Below, one piece after another: positions 26,039 to 34,805 of a DNA stretch of 64,000 nt. The stretch is from Aequorivita vitellina (GTDB lineage: Bacteria; Bacteroidota; Bacteroidia; Flavobacteriales; Flavobacteriaceae). Position 1 is the stretch's first letter. Each line of letters starts with the position of its first letter. The position numbers and the translations under genes were made by a program. The notes under the pieces were generated by a model. That model saw only the letters and a list, made by a program, of their open reading frames with translations, was not told where the DNA came from and made no database searches. Location: NCBI RefSeq assembly GCF_022008365.1, contig NZ_JAIRBA010000002.1:1-64000 (forward strand), in the 5' to 3' direction.

Positions 26039-26078
26039 TAAAAATTAACATTTAAGGAGGGTTCATACTTATATCACA

Positions 26079-26106
26079 TAAAAAAACCATGAAAATCATG
26101 GTTTTT
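26079..26106 (-). terminator. Terminator of scoAB
   Basis: AAAAACCATGA (26082-26092) pairs with TCATGGTTTTT (26096-26106) around a 3-base loop, with a T-run on the minus strand. It separates scoB from the small-RNA repeat region. Confidence 0.85.
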
Positions 26107-26130
26107 GATAGCGTGATTTTTATTTTGTAT

Positions 26131-26787
26131 TTAAAATTTCATCTCTGCAATCGCTCCATCTACAATTAAATCTCCCTCTGTAGCTTTTTGAATTTCTTCA
26201 ACAGTTACGCCCGGAGCGCGTTCAAGCAAGTGGAATTTTCCGTCTTTAATTTCGAGAACAGCGAGATTGGTTACTATTTTTTTAACGCATTGTACGCCGG
26301 TTAAAGGAAGACTACATTCTTTTAACAGTTTTGATTCTCCTGCCCTATTGGTGTGCATCATTGCAACAATTATATTTTCTGCCGAAGCGACCAAATCCAT
26401 GGCGCCGCCCATGCCTTTCACCATTTTACCGGGGATTTTCCAGTTGGCGATATCGCCATTTTGCGCAACTTCCATTGCCCCAAGTATTGTTAAATCTACG
26501 TGTTGTCCGCGAATCATTCCAAAACTCATTGCCGAATCGAAAAAGGAAGCGCCGGGAAGTGCTGTTATTGTCTGTTTTCCCGCATTGATTAAATCGGGGT
26601 CTTCTTCGCCTTCAAAAGGAAAAGGCCCCATGCCGAGTATTCCGTTTTCACTTTGAAATTCTACATTTATATCGTCGCGCACAAAATTAGCAACCAAAGT
26701 TGGAATTCCGATCCCTAAGTTAACGTAATACCTATCCTTTACTTCTTTTGCAATGCGCTGTGCTATTTGTTCTTTAGTTAAAGCCAT
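26131..26787 (-). CDS. scoB: 3-oxoacid CoA-transferase subunit B
   Basis: This 218-residue beta subunit moves CoA between succinyl-CoA and acetoacetate (or a similar 3-oxoacid), in ketone-body or short-chain acid use. The active-site glutamate is in the SENGILGMGPFP motif near residue 46. Other family features are YYVNLGIGIPTLV and KGMGGAMDLVA. Its ATG is separated from the end of the alpha-subunit gene by an overlap of one base, the usual arrangement for the two subunits. Length is standard. Confidence 0.96.
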   Translation of the reverse strand: MALTKEQIAQRIAKEVKDRYYVNLGIGIPTLVANFVRDDINVEFQSENGILGMGPFPFEGEEDPDLINAGKQTITALPGASFFDSAMSFGMIRGQHVDLTILGAMEVAQNGDIANWKIPGKMVKGMGGAMDLVASAENIIVAMMHTNRAGESKLLKECSLPLTGVQCVKKIVTNLAVLEIKDGKFHLLERAPGVTVEEIQKATEGDLIVDGAIAEMKF

Positions 26788-27488
26788 TAGTTTCGTTTTC
26801 TAACTGTTAATTGCTCAATTCTCTTTTCAAATTTTTCTCCTTGGAAAATGCGCTGCACAAATATGCCAGGAATATGAATTTGATTGGGATCTAATTCGCC
26901 AGCAGGAACAAGTTCTTCTACTTCGGCAACCGTAATTTTTCCGGCGCCGCACATCGCTGGATTGAAATTTCTAGCAGTACCTTTAAAGATGAGGTTTCCG
27001 GCTTCGTCGCCTTTCCAAGCTTTTACGAAGGAGAAATCTGCTTTAAAAGCTTCTTCCATTACGTACATTTTTCCGTTGAATTCGCGGATTTCCTTTCCTT
27101 CCGCAACTTCGGTTCCGTAGCCCGCGGGGGTGAAAAAAGCTGGAATTCCACTTCGTGCGGCTTCGCATCGTTGTGCCAAAGTTCCCTGCGGAACCAGTTC
27201 AACCTCCATTTCGCCACTGAGCATTTGGCGTTCAAATTCAGCGTTTTCTCCTACATACGAAGAAATCATTTTCTTTATTTGATGCTTTTTCAGCAAAAGT
27301 CCGAGTCCAAAATCATCCACGCCCGCATTGTTTGAAATACAGGTAACGTTTTGGATATTTTTTCGAACCAATTCTGAAATAATATTTTCGGGAATGCCAC
27401 AGAGACCGAAGCCGCCAAGCATAAAAGTCATTCCGTCTTCAATGCCTTCACAGGCTTCGCGAACGTTTGCAACTGTCTTTTTTATCAT
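26787..27488 (-). CDS. scoA: 3-oxoacid CoA-transferase subunit A
   Basis: This is the alpha subunit (233 residues) of the same CoA-transferase. The N-terminus MIKKTVANVREACEGIEDG leads into MLGGFGLCGIPENIISELV, the family glycine-rich motif, followed by CISNNAGVDDFGLGLL. I use the ATG at 27488. An in-frame ATG 66 bases upstream would add 22 residues that overlap the terminator of the upstream gene, so it is unlikely. scoA and scoB form a two-gene operon. Confidence 0.95.
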   Translation of the reverse strand: MIKKTVANVREACEGIEDGMTFMLGGFGLCGIPENIISELVRKNIQNVTCISNNAGVDDFGLGLLLKKHQIKKMISSYVGENAEFERQMLSGEMEVELVPQGTLAQRCEAARSGIPAFFTPAGYGTEVAEGKEIREFNGKMYVMEEAFKADFSFVKAWKGDEAGNLIFKGTARNFNPAMCGAGKITVAEVEELVPAGELDPNQIHIPGIFVQRIFQGEKFEKRIEQLTVRKRN

Positions 27489-27525
27489 TTTTAAAATTTT
27501 CTGAAAATTACAAAATTTCAACCTA

Positions 27526-27563
27526 TAAAAAAACCTCACAGTCTGTAAAAACAAGTGAGGTTT
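27526..27563 (-). terminator. Terminator of the ricT-gldH-PBP1A cluster
   Basis: AAACCTCAC (27531-27539) pairs with GTGAGGTTT (27555-27563); on the minus strand the stem is followed by a run of T. Confidence 0.85.
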
Positions 27564-27585
27564 AACTTTAATAAAGTAGGATTAA

Positions 27586-29898
27586 TTAGAAATCGAATTC
27601 ATCTGGAATTTCCTCTACCTCCGGGTTGCCTTGGCGCCATTTAGAACAATCGGTTTCAATTGAAAGATTTGCCGGACGTTTAAAGTTACCGGTTGAAACG
27701 TCTAAATCTTCGTCTGCGTAGCAACTTTTCATATAAGTACCCCAAATAGGAAGCGCCATGGTTGCGCCTTGGCCATAACGGGTAGATCCAAAATGAGTTG
27801 CGCGATCGTCGCCACCTACCCAAACTCCAGTTACTAAATTAGGGACCATTCCCATAAACCAACCGTCACTGTTATTTTGGGTTGTCCCTGTTTTTCCGGC
27901 AATTGGGTTTTTAAAATCGTATGGATAACCAGTAATTACACTTTTATAGTAGGCGTTGTCTTTTGCCCATGTGCCTCTTAAACGCGCACCTGTACCAGAC
28001 TGGGTTACCCCTTCCATTAAACTTACGGTTACATAGGCTGTTTCATTGCTAATAACGTCTTTGGTTTTGGGGACATTTTGATAAAGTACCGTCCCGTTTT
28101 TATCTTCAATTCTTTGAATTAAAATAGGTTCAATATAAACTCCTTCGTTTGCAAAAGTACTGTAAGCGCCAACCATTTCATAAACCGACAGATCTGCGGT
28201 ACCCAATGCAATAGATGGAACGGCGGGCATGTTTTTGGTATCGACGCCCATCTTTTTCACCAAATCAATAACGGGTTCTGGACCAACACGGTCTATTAGT
28301 CTGGCGGTAATTGTATTTATTGAATTTGCCAGTGCGTATTTAAGTGTTACCATTCCGCCGTAGCCACCACCAGAGTTTTTAGGAGTCCACGGCTCTAATA
28401 GATGGTGTTTGCCTGCGGGAATGGTATAAAGGGTATTGGGTAAAGTATCGCAGGGCGACATATGCATTTGGTCCATAGCAGTAGCATATACAAACGGTTT
28501 AAAGGTGGAGCCTATTTGGCGTCTTCCTTTTTTTACCATATCGTATTTGTAATGTTTGTAGTCAATACCGCCAACCCAAGCTTTTACTTCGCCAGTTTGG
28601 GGGGTCATCGACATCATTGCGGCTTGCAAAAATGATTTGTGATAACGGATGGAATCCATTGGCGTCATAATAGTATCAATATCGCCTTTCCACGAAAAGA
28701 CGCGCATGGGCACTTTCTTTTTAAAGCTCTTTATTATTTCTTCTTCATCCTTTCCTTGCTTTGTCATTTCGCGCCAGCGGTCGCTTTTTCGCATGGCTGA
28801 GTTCATAATATGCTCAGTTTCTTTTTCGGTAATATCGCGAAAGGGAGCGGTTTTATTTTTTTCGTTTTGCTCGTCAAAAGCTTTCTGCAGCCTGGTCATA
28901 TGTGTTTTAACAGCTTGTTCGGCATATTCTTGCATTTTGCTGTCTATGGTCACGTAAACTTTTAAACCATCTTCATAAATATTGTATTTACTACCATCCG
29001 ATTTTGGATGTTCCTTTATCCAATCTTCCATAAATTGGCGGGCGTATTCACGAAAATATGTTGCGCTTCCCTCGTCGTGACCTTGGGGGGTAAAATTTAA
29101 GTTTAACGGGAGCGCTTGAAGTGAATCCATTACGGTTTCTGAAATATAATTGTACTTCTCCATTTGCGCCAAAACTACGTTTCTTCGGTTGCGAACCAAT
29201 TCTGGTCTTCGGTTCGGATTGAAAAGTGAAGAGTTTTTAAACATACCCACCAACATAGCAGCTTCGGCAGTTGATAGTTGCGAAGGGGGCTTGTCAAAAT
29301 AAATATGTGCTGCACTCTCTATACCTACCGCTTGATTTAAAAAGTCGTACTCATTAAAGTACATAGTTATTATTTCTTCTTTTGTATAACGACGTTCTAA
29401 ACGAGTGGCGATAATCCATTCTTTTATTTTTTGAAGTACTCTTTCAACTTTGTTTGAAGCGCGCTGGTCTGTAAAAAACAATTTTGCCAACTGCTGGGTG
29501 ATTGTACTTGCACCGCCCCGTGAACCTAAAAATGCAATTGCGCGTACGGTACCTCTTCCGTCAATGCCCGAATGTTCGTAAAAACGTACGTCTTCGGTGG
29601 CAACTAAAGCGTTTATTAAATGATCGGGAAGGGAGTCGTAAGGTACGGGTGTTCTGTTTTCTTTATAAAATTTACCGATTGTTTTTCCGTCTGAAGAAAT
29701 AATCTCAGTTGCGAGATTTTTTTCGGGATTTTCAAGGCTCGTTTCATCGGGAAGACTTCCGAAGAGGCCCCAAGAAGCAAATAGAAAGAATAATATAAAT
29801 ACGAGAATACACCCTGCAAATATTTTCCAAAAAGTCTTAATGTGACGGCTCACATCGCGTTGTTTCTTTTTTTTCGGAGCTGCTTTTTTTGTTGCCAT
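27586..29898 (-). CDS. Bifunctional penicillin-binding protein 1A
   Basis: This 770-residue class A PBP polymerises lipid II and cross-links peptidoglycan. A Lys-rich cytoplasmic start is followed by one membrane helix (FAGCILVFILFFLFASWGLF). The transglycosylase domain has the catalytic Glu in ATEDVRFYEHSGIDGRG and the GGASTITQQLAKLFF motif. The transpeptidase domain has SxxK in GSTFKPFVYATA, SIN in ANSINTITARLI, and KTG in AGKTGTTQNNSDGWF. It is eight bases from gldH and belongs to the ricT-gldH-PBP1A unit, linking cell-wall growth with the gliding/secretion lipoprotein by position. Confidence 0.96.
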   Translation of the reverse strand: MATKKAAPKKKKQRDVSRHIKTFWKIFAGCILVFILFFLFASWGLFGSLPDETSLENPEKNLATEIISSDGKTIGKFYKENRTPVPYDSLPDHLINALVATEDVRFYEHSGIDGRGTVRAIAFLGSRGGASTITQQLAKLFFTDQRASNKVERVLQKIKEWIIATRLERRYTKEEIITMYFNEYDFLNQAVGIESAAHIYFDKPPSQLSTAEAAMLVGMFKNSSLFNPNRRPELVRNRRNVVLAQMEKYNYISETVMDSLQALPLNLNFTPQGHDEGSATYFREYARQFMEDWIKEHPKSDGSKYNIYEDGLKVYVTIDSKMQEYAEQAVKTHMTRLQKAFDEQNEKNKTAPFRDITEKETEHIMNSAMRKSDRWREMTKQGKDEEEIIKSFKKKVPMRVFSWKGDIDTIMTPMDSIRYHKSFLQAAMMSMTPQTGEVKAWVGGIDYKHYKYDMVKKGRRQIGSTFKPFVYATAMDQMHMSPCDTLPNTLYTIPAGKHHLLEPWTPKNSGGGYGGMVTLKYALANSINTITARLIDRVGPEPVIDLVKKMGVDTKNMPAVPSIALGTADLSVYEMVGAYSTFANEGVYIEPILIQRIEDKNGTVLYQNVPKTKDVISNETAYVTVSLMEGVTQSGTGARLRGTWAKDNAYYKSVITGYPYDFKNPIAGKTGTTQNNSDGWFMGMVPNLVTGVWVGGDDRATHFGSTRYGQGATMALPIWGTYMKSCYADEDLDVSTGNFKRPANLSIETDCSKWRQGNPEVEEIPDEFDF

Positions 29899-29906
29899 AT
29901 ATATGT

Positions 29907-30392
29907 TTACTTGATGGTGGCTTCTTCAATGCTGAAACCAACATCTGTAACGCCTTCTAGTTTTGTAACGCCTTCTACTTCGCCATTATTGCGCATTGCT
30001 TGGCCTATGGTTACCGTGTAATTTCCGGGTTCAAGAAACCTTACATTTTCTTTATACCACAGTTTGTTTTCTTTTACATCGCCAATTCCTTGACCTATCC
30101 ATGAGCCGTCTGGATTTGCCATTCGGTATTCAAGTGTGTCAGTTACGGTTTTGCCGTGTGGAAAATTCATTGAAACTATTAAAAATAAATTATTAAACTT
30201 GTATTCGTTCGTATTTCTAATATTTACAAATAAATTATATTGTTTAAGCGAATCTAACTGTGGAAGGGTAAACGCGACCACTTCCTCAGCACCCCAATGG
30301 TCGTCCATTGCTCGAATTTCGCTATACACTGTATTAGATTCGCAGGAAACGAAGAAGATGGTAATCAAAAAAAATGCCAATACTTTATTCAT
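29907..30392 (-). CDS. gldH: Gliding motility lipoprotein GldH
   Basis: GldH is a lipoprotein needed for gliding, and probably for T9SS function, in Flavobacteria. The 161 residues start with a lipoprotein signal (VLAFFLITIFFVSC with the lipobox Cys near residue 17). Typical features are WGAEEVVAFTLPQLDSL, NLFLIVSMNFPHG, DTLEYRMANPDGSWIGQGIG and a C-terminal GVTDVGFSIE. Its start overlaps the end of ricT by eight bases. The window also encodes several T9SS cargo proteins, so the secretion system it serves is expected to be active here. Confidence 0.94.
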   Translation of the reverse strand: MNKVLAFFLITIFFVSCESNTVYSEIRAMDDHWGAEEVVAFTLPQLDSLKQYNLFVNIRNTNEYKFNNLFLIVSMNFPHGKTVTDTLEYRMANPDGSWIGQGIGDVKENKLWYKENVRFLEPGNYTVTIGQAMRNNGEVEGVTKLEGVTDVGFSIEEATIK

Positions 30393-31641
30393 CTTTTTTA
30401 GGCTTGCGGTTTCTGTTTTTATGGGGCCTGTTTCCTCCTTGTTTGGAAGCTTTATTTTTTGGCTTATTTCTAGGAGAATTTGCTGCAGTTACTTCAGTTT
30501 TACTTCTTTTATTTCGGCTTTTACTTCGGCGTTTTTTATTCGTTTTTTTCGGTTTATCAAAACGCGTTAGGCTGTCTTGACCCACAACATTGCCATACGG
30601 CTCTTTTTCCTCTTTTGGAGCTTCAATTATAAACTCTTCCAGTGCTATTGGTTTCTTGCCTTTTTTGTTCAGTTCAATTATTTCGTTGGCTTTTTCAACG
30701 GTTAATTCGTGCCAATTCATAAATTCCTTTTCATAAGCGTACCACAATACACCTTTAAAAATATCTATTTTTTGGCAAGTAGCGTATCCTTTTTCAGTTT
30801 GAAGTTTGGTATCTGTACTTGGGAACGATTCCAAAGCCTCCAAGTACGTATCTAGTTCATAATTTAAACAGCACTTGAGTTTTCCACATTGCCCGGCAAG
30901 TTTTTGCGGATTTAAAGAAAGTTGCTGATAACGCGCTGCGGAAGTATTTACCGAACGAAAATCTGTTAACCACGTAGAGCAACAAAGCTCGCGACCACAA
31001 CTTCCAATTCCTCCCAAACGAGCGGCTTCTTGGCGGAAACCTACTTGTTTCATTTCAATTCGCGTGTTGAAAGTACGAGCAAATTCTTTAATTAGCTCAC
31101 GAAAATCTACGCGCTCTTCGGCGGTGTAATAAAAAATAACTTTTGAAGCATCGCCCTGAAATTCCACATCGCTAATCTTCATTTGAAGTCCGTGGCGGAT
31201 TGCAATTTCGCGCGAACGTTTTTGAACGTCGGCTTCTTTATCGCGAACGCCTTGCCAAATATCAATATCTTTTTGTGAAGCTTTTCGGTAAATTTTGGGC
31301 AATGCTTCAACTTTTAATGGAATTTTTTTCTTCTTCATTTGCACGCGAACCAATTCGCCGGTAAGCGTGATTATACCAATATCGTGTCCTGGTGCAGCTT
31401 CGGTGGCTACAATATCGCCAATGCTTAAAGTAAGATTTTCTGAATTTTGGAAGAATTCTTTTCTTCCGTTTTTAAAACGCACTTCGGCCGCATTGAAGGG
31501 TTCCATATTTGCGGGAAGTTGCATATTTGAAAGCCAGTCGAACACCGTTAGTTTGTTACAGCCATCGGTTCCGCAAGTACCATTGTTCTTGCATCCCTTT
31601 GGCTGGCCGTTGGCGCCTGTGGCACAGCTGGTACAGCCCAT
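30385..31641 (-). CDS. ricT: PSP1-domain protein RicT
   Basis: This 418-residue cytoplasmic protein belongs to the YaaT/RicT family. In Bacillus, RicT joins RicA and RicF in an Fe-S-containing complex that affects RNA processing and differentiation. The N-terminus is rich in Cys (MGCTSCATGANG, CKNNGTCGTDGCNK), more than in Firmicutes homologues. The PSP1 core has GFRQEAARLGGIGSCGRELC and PQKLAGQCGKLKCCLNYE. The C-terminal 60 residues are a Lys/Arg/Asn-rich basic tail that could bind nucleic acid. It is the first gene of the ricT-gldH-PBP1A cluster. Confidence 0.93.
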   Translation of the reverse strand: MGCTSCATGANGQPKGCKNNGTCGTDGCNKLTVFDWLSNMQLPANMEPFNAAEVRFKNGRKEFFQNSENLTLSIGDIVATEAAPGHDIGIITLTGELVRVQMKKKKIPLKVEALPKIYRKASQKDIDIWQGVRDKEADVQKRSREIAIRHGLQMKISDVEFQGDASKVIFYYTAEERVDFRELIKEFARTFNTRIEMKQVGFRQEAARLGGIGSCGRELCCSTWLTDFRSVNTSAARYQQLSLNPQKLAGQCGKLKCCLNYELDTYLEALESFPSTDTKLQTEKGYATCQKIDIFKGVLWYAYEKEFMNWHELTVEKANEIIELNKKGKKPIALEEFIIEAPKEEKEPYGNVVGQDSLTRFDKPKKTNKKRRSKSRNKRSKTEVTAANSPRNKPKNKASKQGGNRPHKNRNRKPKKDE

Positions 31642-31776
31642 ATTTTTTATATATAAAGCCCTTTTCCAAATGAAGAGGGACGAAAATTAAACAAAAGAGT
31701 TAATCGGTAAAGATACCAATAATTAATTACGAATTCGAAATTCAATTTTTAAAATAATGAAGTAATAATTCAGCTT

Positions 31777-32232
31777 TTAATCAATGGTGTCATTTCTTTT
31801 GGACTGAAAATTTATATTTAATTCTTTGTTGAAAAATTCAGTAAATTCTTCCATGGTTTCAAAACGTAAGCTGTTGTTTGGGCTAAGTGAATCTATAAAC
31901 TCAAAACGATCATTATCGCCCATAAGTCTTTCCATTTTCAAAGACATCAACAATTGTGTTTCAGAATAGTTATCCAATAAAAAGGAATCCAACCTGCGTT
32001 TTATTCTAGGGACCTTCACAGAATCTTTAATTGTAAGATATAATTCTGAAATTATAGTGTCTTTAGATGCAATGCGATTAATTGCTGTAGAATCTAATTT
32101 CAGACTATCAATCAAAATGTTAAGCTTCTCTTTCTCGCCGAAACCTGGTGATTCATTTTTTTGGGAGAATGCCGAGATTGAAAATAATATTGAGAAAAAC
32201 AAAAAGAATAATATGTTTTTATTACTTGTCAT
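31777..32232 (-). CDS. Small exported protein, unknown
   Basis: I do not recognise this 151-residue protein. It has a clear signal peptide (NILFFLFFSILFSISAFSQ) ending near residue 23. The mature part is charged and predicted mainly helical, with no Cys after cleavage. It is probably periplasmic. It has its own -7 box candidate (TATATTTG on the minus strand at 32256-32263) and lies between ricT and trhO on the same strand with gaps of 135 and 66 bases, so it may be a single-gene unit. Confidence 0.65.
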   Translation of the reverse strand: MTSNKNILFFLFFSILFSISAFSQKNESPGFGEKEKLNILIDSLKLDSTAINRIASKDTIISELYLTIKDSVKVPRIKRRLDSFLLDNYSETQLLMSLKMERLMGDNDRFEFIDSLSPNNSLRFETMEEFTEFFNKELNINFQSKRNDTID

Positions 32233-32255
32233 TTGAGGCTTTTTATGATGAAAAA

Positions 32256-32263
32256 CAAATATA
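32256..32263 (-). promoter_or_regulatory. -7 box candidate for the small exported protein
   Basis: The minus strand reads TATATTTG, a full match to TAnnTTTG, 23 bases upstream of the ATG. No clear -33 TTG is at the usual distance. Confidence 0.4.
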
Positions 32264-32298
32264 ACAAATTACACAAAATCACTTTTTCACTATAATTA

Positions 32299-33330
32299 TC
32301 ACTTTTTGAACTTCAATTTTTCTGAACGCCCCTTCTTAAATATTTTGTTGCTATTCGGAATACCTTGTCGAAGCCTTTTTTGTTCTTCTTCGGGCAGGTG
32401 AATAATTTCGATACACTCCTCGCTACAACAGTTTTCCATAGCTGCTTCGCACTTTGGGCATTGAATAAAAAGCAAGTGGCAGGCTTCGTTTGCACAGTTG
32501 GTGTGCGTATCGCAAGGTTCTCCACATTGGTGGCAATGGCTAATAACATCTTCGGTAATACGCTCGCCACGGCGATGGTCGAAAACGAAATTTTTCCCGA
32601 TGAATTTATTTTCCAAACCTTGGTTTTCAACTTGTCGCGCGTATTCAATAATGCCGCCTTCAAGCTGAAATACGTTTTTAAAACCTTTGTGTTTGTAGTA
32701 AGCGCTGGCTTTTTCGCAACGGATGCCGCCCGTGCAGTACATAACCAGTTTTTTATCTTCTTTGTGGTCTTTTAGGTCTTCCTCAATTATATCCAATGAA
32801 TCGCGAAACGTATCTACATCTGGCGTTACGGCGTTTTTAAAATGGCCTATTTCGCTTTCGTAATGGTTTCGCATATCTACCAAAACCACGTTAGGATCTT
32901 CAATAAGTTCGTTGAATTTGGAAGCATCTACGTGAATTCCTTTGTTGGTAACGTCAAAGGTTTCGTCGTTCAATCCATCGGCAACAATCTTATCGCGCAC
33001 TTTTACTTTCAGTTTTAAAAACGATTTTAAATCCTGCTCAATGGCGATGTTTAAACGCACATTTTTCAGAAAATAAATACCGTCCAGAAATTCCTTGAAT
33101 TCCTTAAAGCGTTTTGCCGGAACAGATAGTTGGGCATTTATGCCTTCGTGGGCAACGTAAATACGGCCCAAAACATCCTGCTCGTGCCAAGCAATAAATA
33201 AATGATTTCTGAAAAGATGCGGATTGCCAATCTTGGCGTACTGATAAAAAGAAAGGGTAAGCCGTTCTTCGCCGGCCTGTTCCAAAAGTGTTTCCCTCTC
33301 TTTTGCACTTAATTTATTGTACAGTTGCAT
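32299..33330 (-). CDS. trhO: tRNA uridine(34) hydroxylase TrhO (rhodanese family)
   Basis: This 343-residue protein matches YceA/TrhO, which hydroxylates U34 in certain tRNAs to 5-hydroxyuridine using O2. An N-terminal UPF0176 domain (SFYQYAKIGNPHLFRN, GRIYVAHEGINAQLS) precedes a rhodanese domain with VLVDMRNHYESEIGHF and the active-site loop MYCTGGIRCEKAS. The C-terminus has a Cys-rich stretch (CHQCGEPCDTHTNC, QCPKC, CCSEEC) that looks like a metal-binding knuckle and is typical of the longer family members. It appears to be monocistronic. Confidence 0.94.
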   Translation of the reverse strand: MQLYNKLSAKERETLLEQAGEERLTLSFYQYAKIGNPHLFRNHLFIAWHEQDVLGRIYVAHEGINAQLSVPAKRFKEFKEFLDGIYFLKNVRLNIAIEQDLKSFLKLKVKVRDKIVADGLNDETFDVTNKGIHVDASKFNELIEDPNVVLVDMRNHYESEIGHFKNAVTPDVDTFRDSLDIIEEDLKDHKEDKKLVMYCTGGIRCEKASAYYKHKGFKNVFQLEGGIIEYARQVENQGLENKFIGKNFVFDHRRGERITEDVISHCHQCGEPCDTHTNCANEACHLLFIQCPKCEAAMENCCSEECIEIIHLPEEEQKRLRQGIPNSNKIFKKGRSEKLKFKK

Positions 33331-33437
33331 GCTATACTTTTTTTAGAGTGAAAAGAATTAGTTTTTGAATCCTGCAAATGTACGGGTTTTAATGAAAAAG
33401 GGGAAATCCCATACAGCAACAGGAAAAACCCCCTTAA

Positions 33438-33459
33438 AAAACAGGGAAAATCCTGTTTT
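33438..33459. other. Terminator-like hairpin upstream of a T9SS gene
   Basis: AAAACAGG (33438-33445) and CCTGTTTT (33452-33459) form an 8-bp stem around GAAAAT. It lies between the divergent trhO and T9SS-cargo genes, where no terminator is needed, so it may be a control element of the plus-strand gene. A GGGAAATCCC palindrome lies nearby. Confidence 0.45.
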
Positions 33460-33581
33460 ATATCATAAAATATTAGGCTAGATTTAACAGATCGACTAAC
33501 TTTAATCGAACAAAATATGAAAACTCACGCCCAGACGCTCACACGCCCACACGCCCACTTTCCCCCAGACCCACACTCCAA

Positions 33582-34574
33582 ATGCTGAAAACTTTTATAA
33601 CCATACTCTTACTGGGCTTTACAACTACCTTTTTTGCCCAAATAACCCAAATCCCAGATCCCAACTTTGAACAGGCCCTAATTGACCTCGGTATCGACAG
33701 CGATGGCATCGTTAACGGGCAAGTGTTAACAAGTGATATTGAATTTGTAACCGATCTTAATGTTGCGAGTAAAGGCATACAGGATTTAACAGGTCTTGAA
33801 GACTTTTCAGCCTTGGAAAATTTAAATGTTTCTTTTAATATGATGACCTCATTAACATTAACAAATAATATAAACCTTAAAGAATTGATTTTTAACACTA
33901 GCTTCAATCTTCTAAACATTGATATTTCTAATAATATTAATTTGGAAACGTTGCGCAGTAGTTATTCCTTACTTACCCAATTAGATCTAACAAACAACCC
34001 AAACCTTGTGGAACTAGTTCTCGGGGAGCCTTCTCCCGCGGGTAATCATTTAATAGAGTTTCTAGACTTGAGTGTACATAGCGCTTTGATTAAACTTCAA
34101 TTGATAAACTTGGAATATTTAAGTATAGTCGATTTACGTTCGGGAAGCAATAACATTCTTACAGATGTATTTGTAGAATGCACTTTGGATGGCGGGTTTA
34201 ACTGTGAACCCTTCCCATGTTTTATGGTAGATGATGTGGATGCAGCCCAAAACAATCAATTTCCCTATTCAGAATGGGATGTTATGGCCATCTATTCAGA
34301 GGATTGTACTGCTGGACTAAATGATAATTCTTCTTCTATATTTACCATCCATCCTAACCCCGCCAAAAACGAACTCTTTATTACTGCCCAAAACACCACA
34401 GGAAACCTAAAAATCAAAATCTTCAACATTGAAGGCAAACTATTAAGCACCCATAATTTAGAAGTTGCAAATCAAACTTCCATAGATGTTTCAAGCTTAA
34501 CAAGCGGCATCTGCTTTCTAAACATAGAAGATGAAAACGGCAACACCACCATCAAAAAATTCGTAATGGAATAA
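33582..34574 (+). CDS. T9SS-sorted leucine-rich-repeat-like protein
   Basis: This 330-residue secreted protein has a signal peptide (TFITILLLGFTTTFFAQ) followed by the ITQIPDPNFEQALIDLGID segment, which is typical of Flavobacterial leucine-rich-repeat surface proteins. Repeating LTNNINLKEL and ISNNINLETL units at about residues 80-160 give a short irregular leucine-rich-repeat array. The C-terminus (IFTIHPNPAKNELFITA to TTIKKFVME) is a T9SS type A sorting domain. It may be an adhesin or binding protein at the cell surface. The leader has an unusual C-rich tract at 33527-33578. Confidence 0.87.
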   Translation: MLKTFITILLLGFTTTFFAQITQIPDPNFEQALIDLGIDSDGIVNGQVLTSDIEFVTDLNVASKGIQDLTGLEDFSALENLNVSFNMMTSLTLTNNINLKELIFNTSFNLLNIDISNNINLETLRSSYSLLTQLDLTNNPNLVELVLGEPSPAGNHLIEFLDLSVHSALIKLQLINLEYLSIVDLRSGSNNILTDVFVECTLDGGFNCEPFPCFMVDDVDAAQNNQFPYSEWDVMAIYSEDCTAGLNDNSSSIFTIHPNPAKNELFITAQNTTGNLKIKIFNIEGKLLSTHNLEVANQTSIDVSSLTSGICFLNIEDENGNTTIKKFVME

Positions 34575-34598
34575 ATTTAAAACAATCATTAATTCTCG

Positions 34599-34633
34599 AA
34601 CAGCCGCTATCCAAACGGCTGTTTATTTTTTTG
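34599..34633 (+). terminator. Terminator of the leucine-rich-repeat-like gene
   Basis: AACAGCCG (34599-34606) pairs with CGGCTGTT (34616-34623), followed by a T-rich tail. Confidence 0.85.
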
Positions 34634-34634
34634 C

Positions 34635-34667
34635 AACTTTGACAAAGTTTTAAACTTTGTCAAAGTT
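34635..34667. repeat. Palindromic repeat AACTTTGACAAAGTT type
   Basis: AACTTTGACAAAGTTT (34635-34650) and its exact reverse complement (34652-34667) form a 33-bp palindrome directly after the terminator. This sequence type is, as I recall, common between genes in Flavobacteria. Confidence 0.65.
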
Positions 34668-34741
34668 AGGGTCGTGTTTCAAACCGTTTTGGGTCAGAGC
34701 GTCCTTTGTTAACAAATATCCTACTGCCTTCCATTAAAATT

Positions 34742-34772
34742 TTGCCCCACGCCCAAAGAAATAGTATCTTAG
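34742..34772 (+). promoter_or_regulatory. recA promoter candidate
   Basis: TTG (34742-34744), a 20-base spacer and TATCTTAG (34765-34772, seven of eight matches to TAnnTTTG) lie 33 bases before the recA ATG. No LexA-type box is visible. Confidence 0.5.
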
Positions 34773-34805
34773 CTACTTAAAATTCCATCATAAAACACAC
34801 TGAAA

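Noticed and set aside
27489-27554. N-terminal extension of scoA by 22 residues
   Set aside because: It overlaps the neighbouring terminator and adds sequence absent from the family; the ATG at 27488 fits.
33517-33588. Short frame starting at 33517 in the C-rich tract
   Set aside because: It stops after 23 codons with odd His/Pro-rich content and has no support as a gene.
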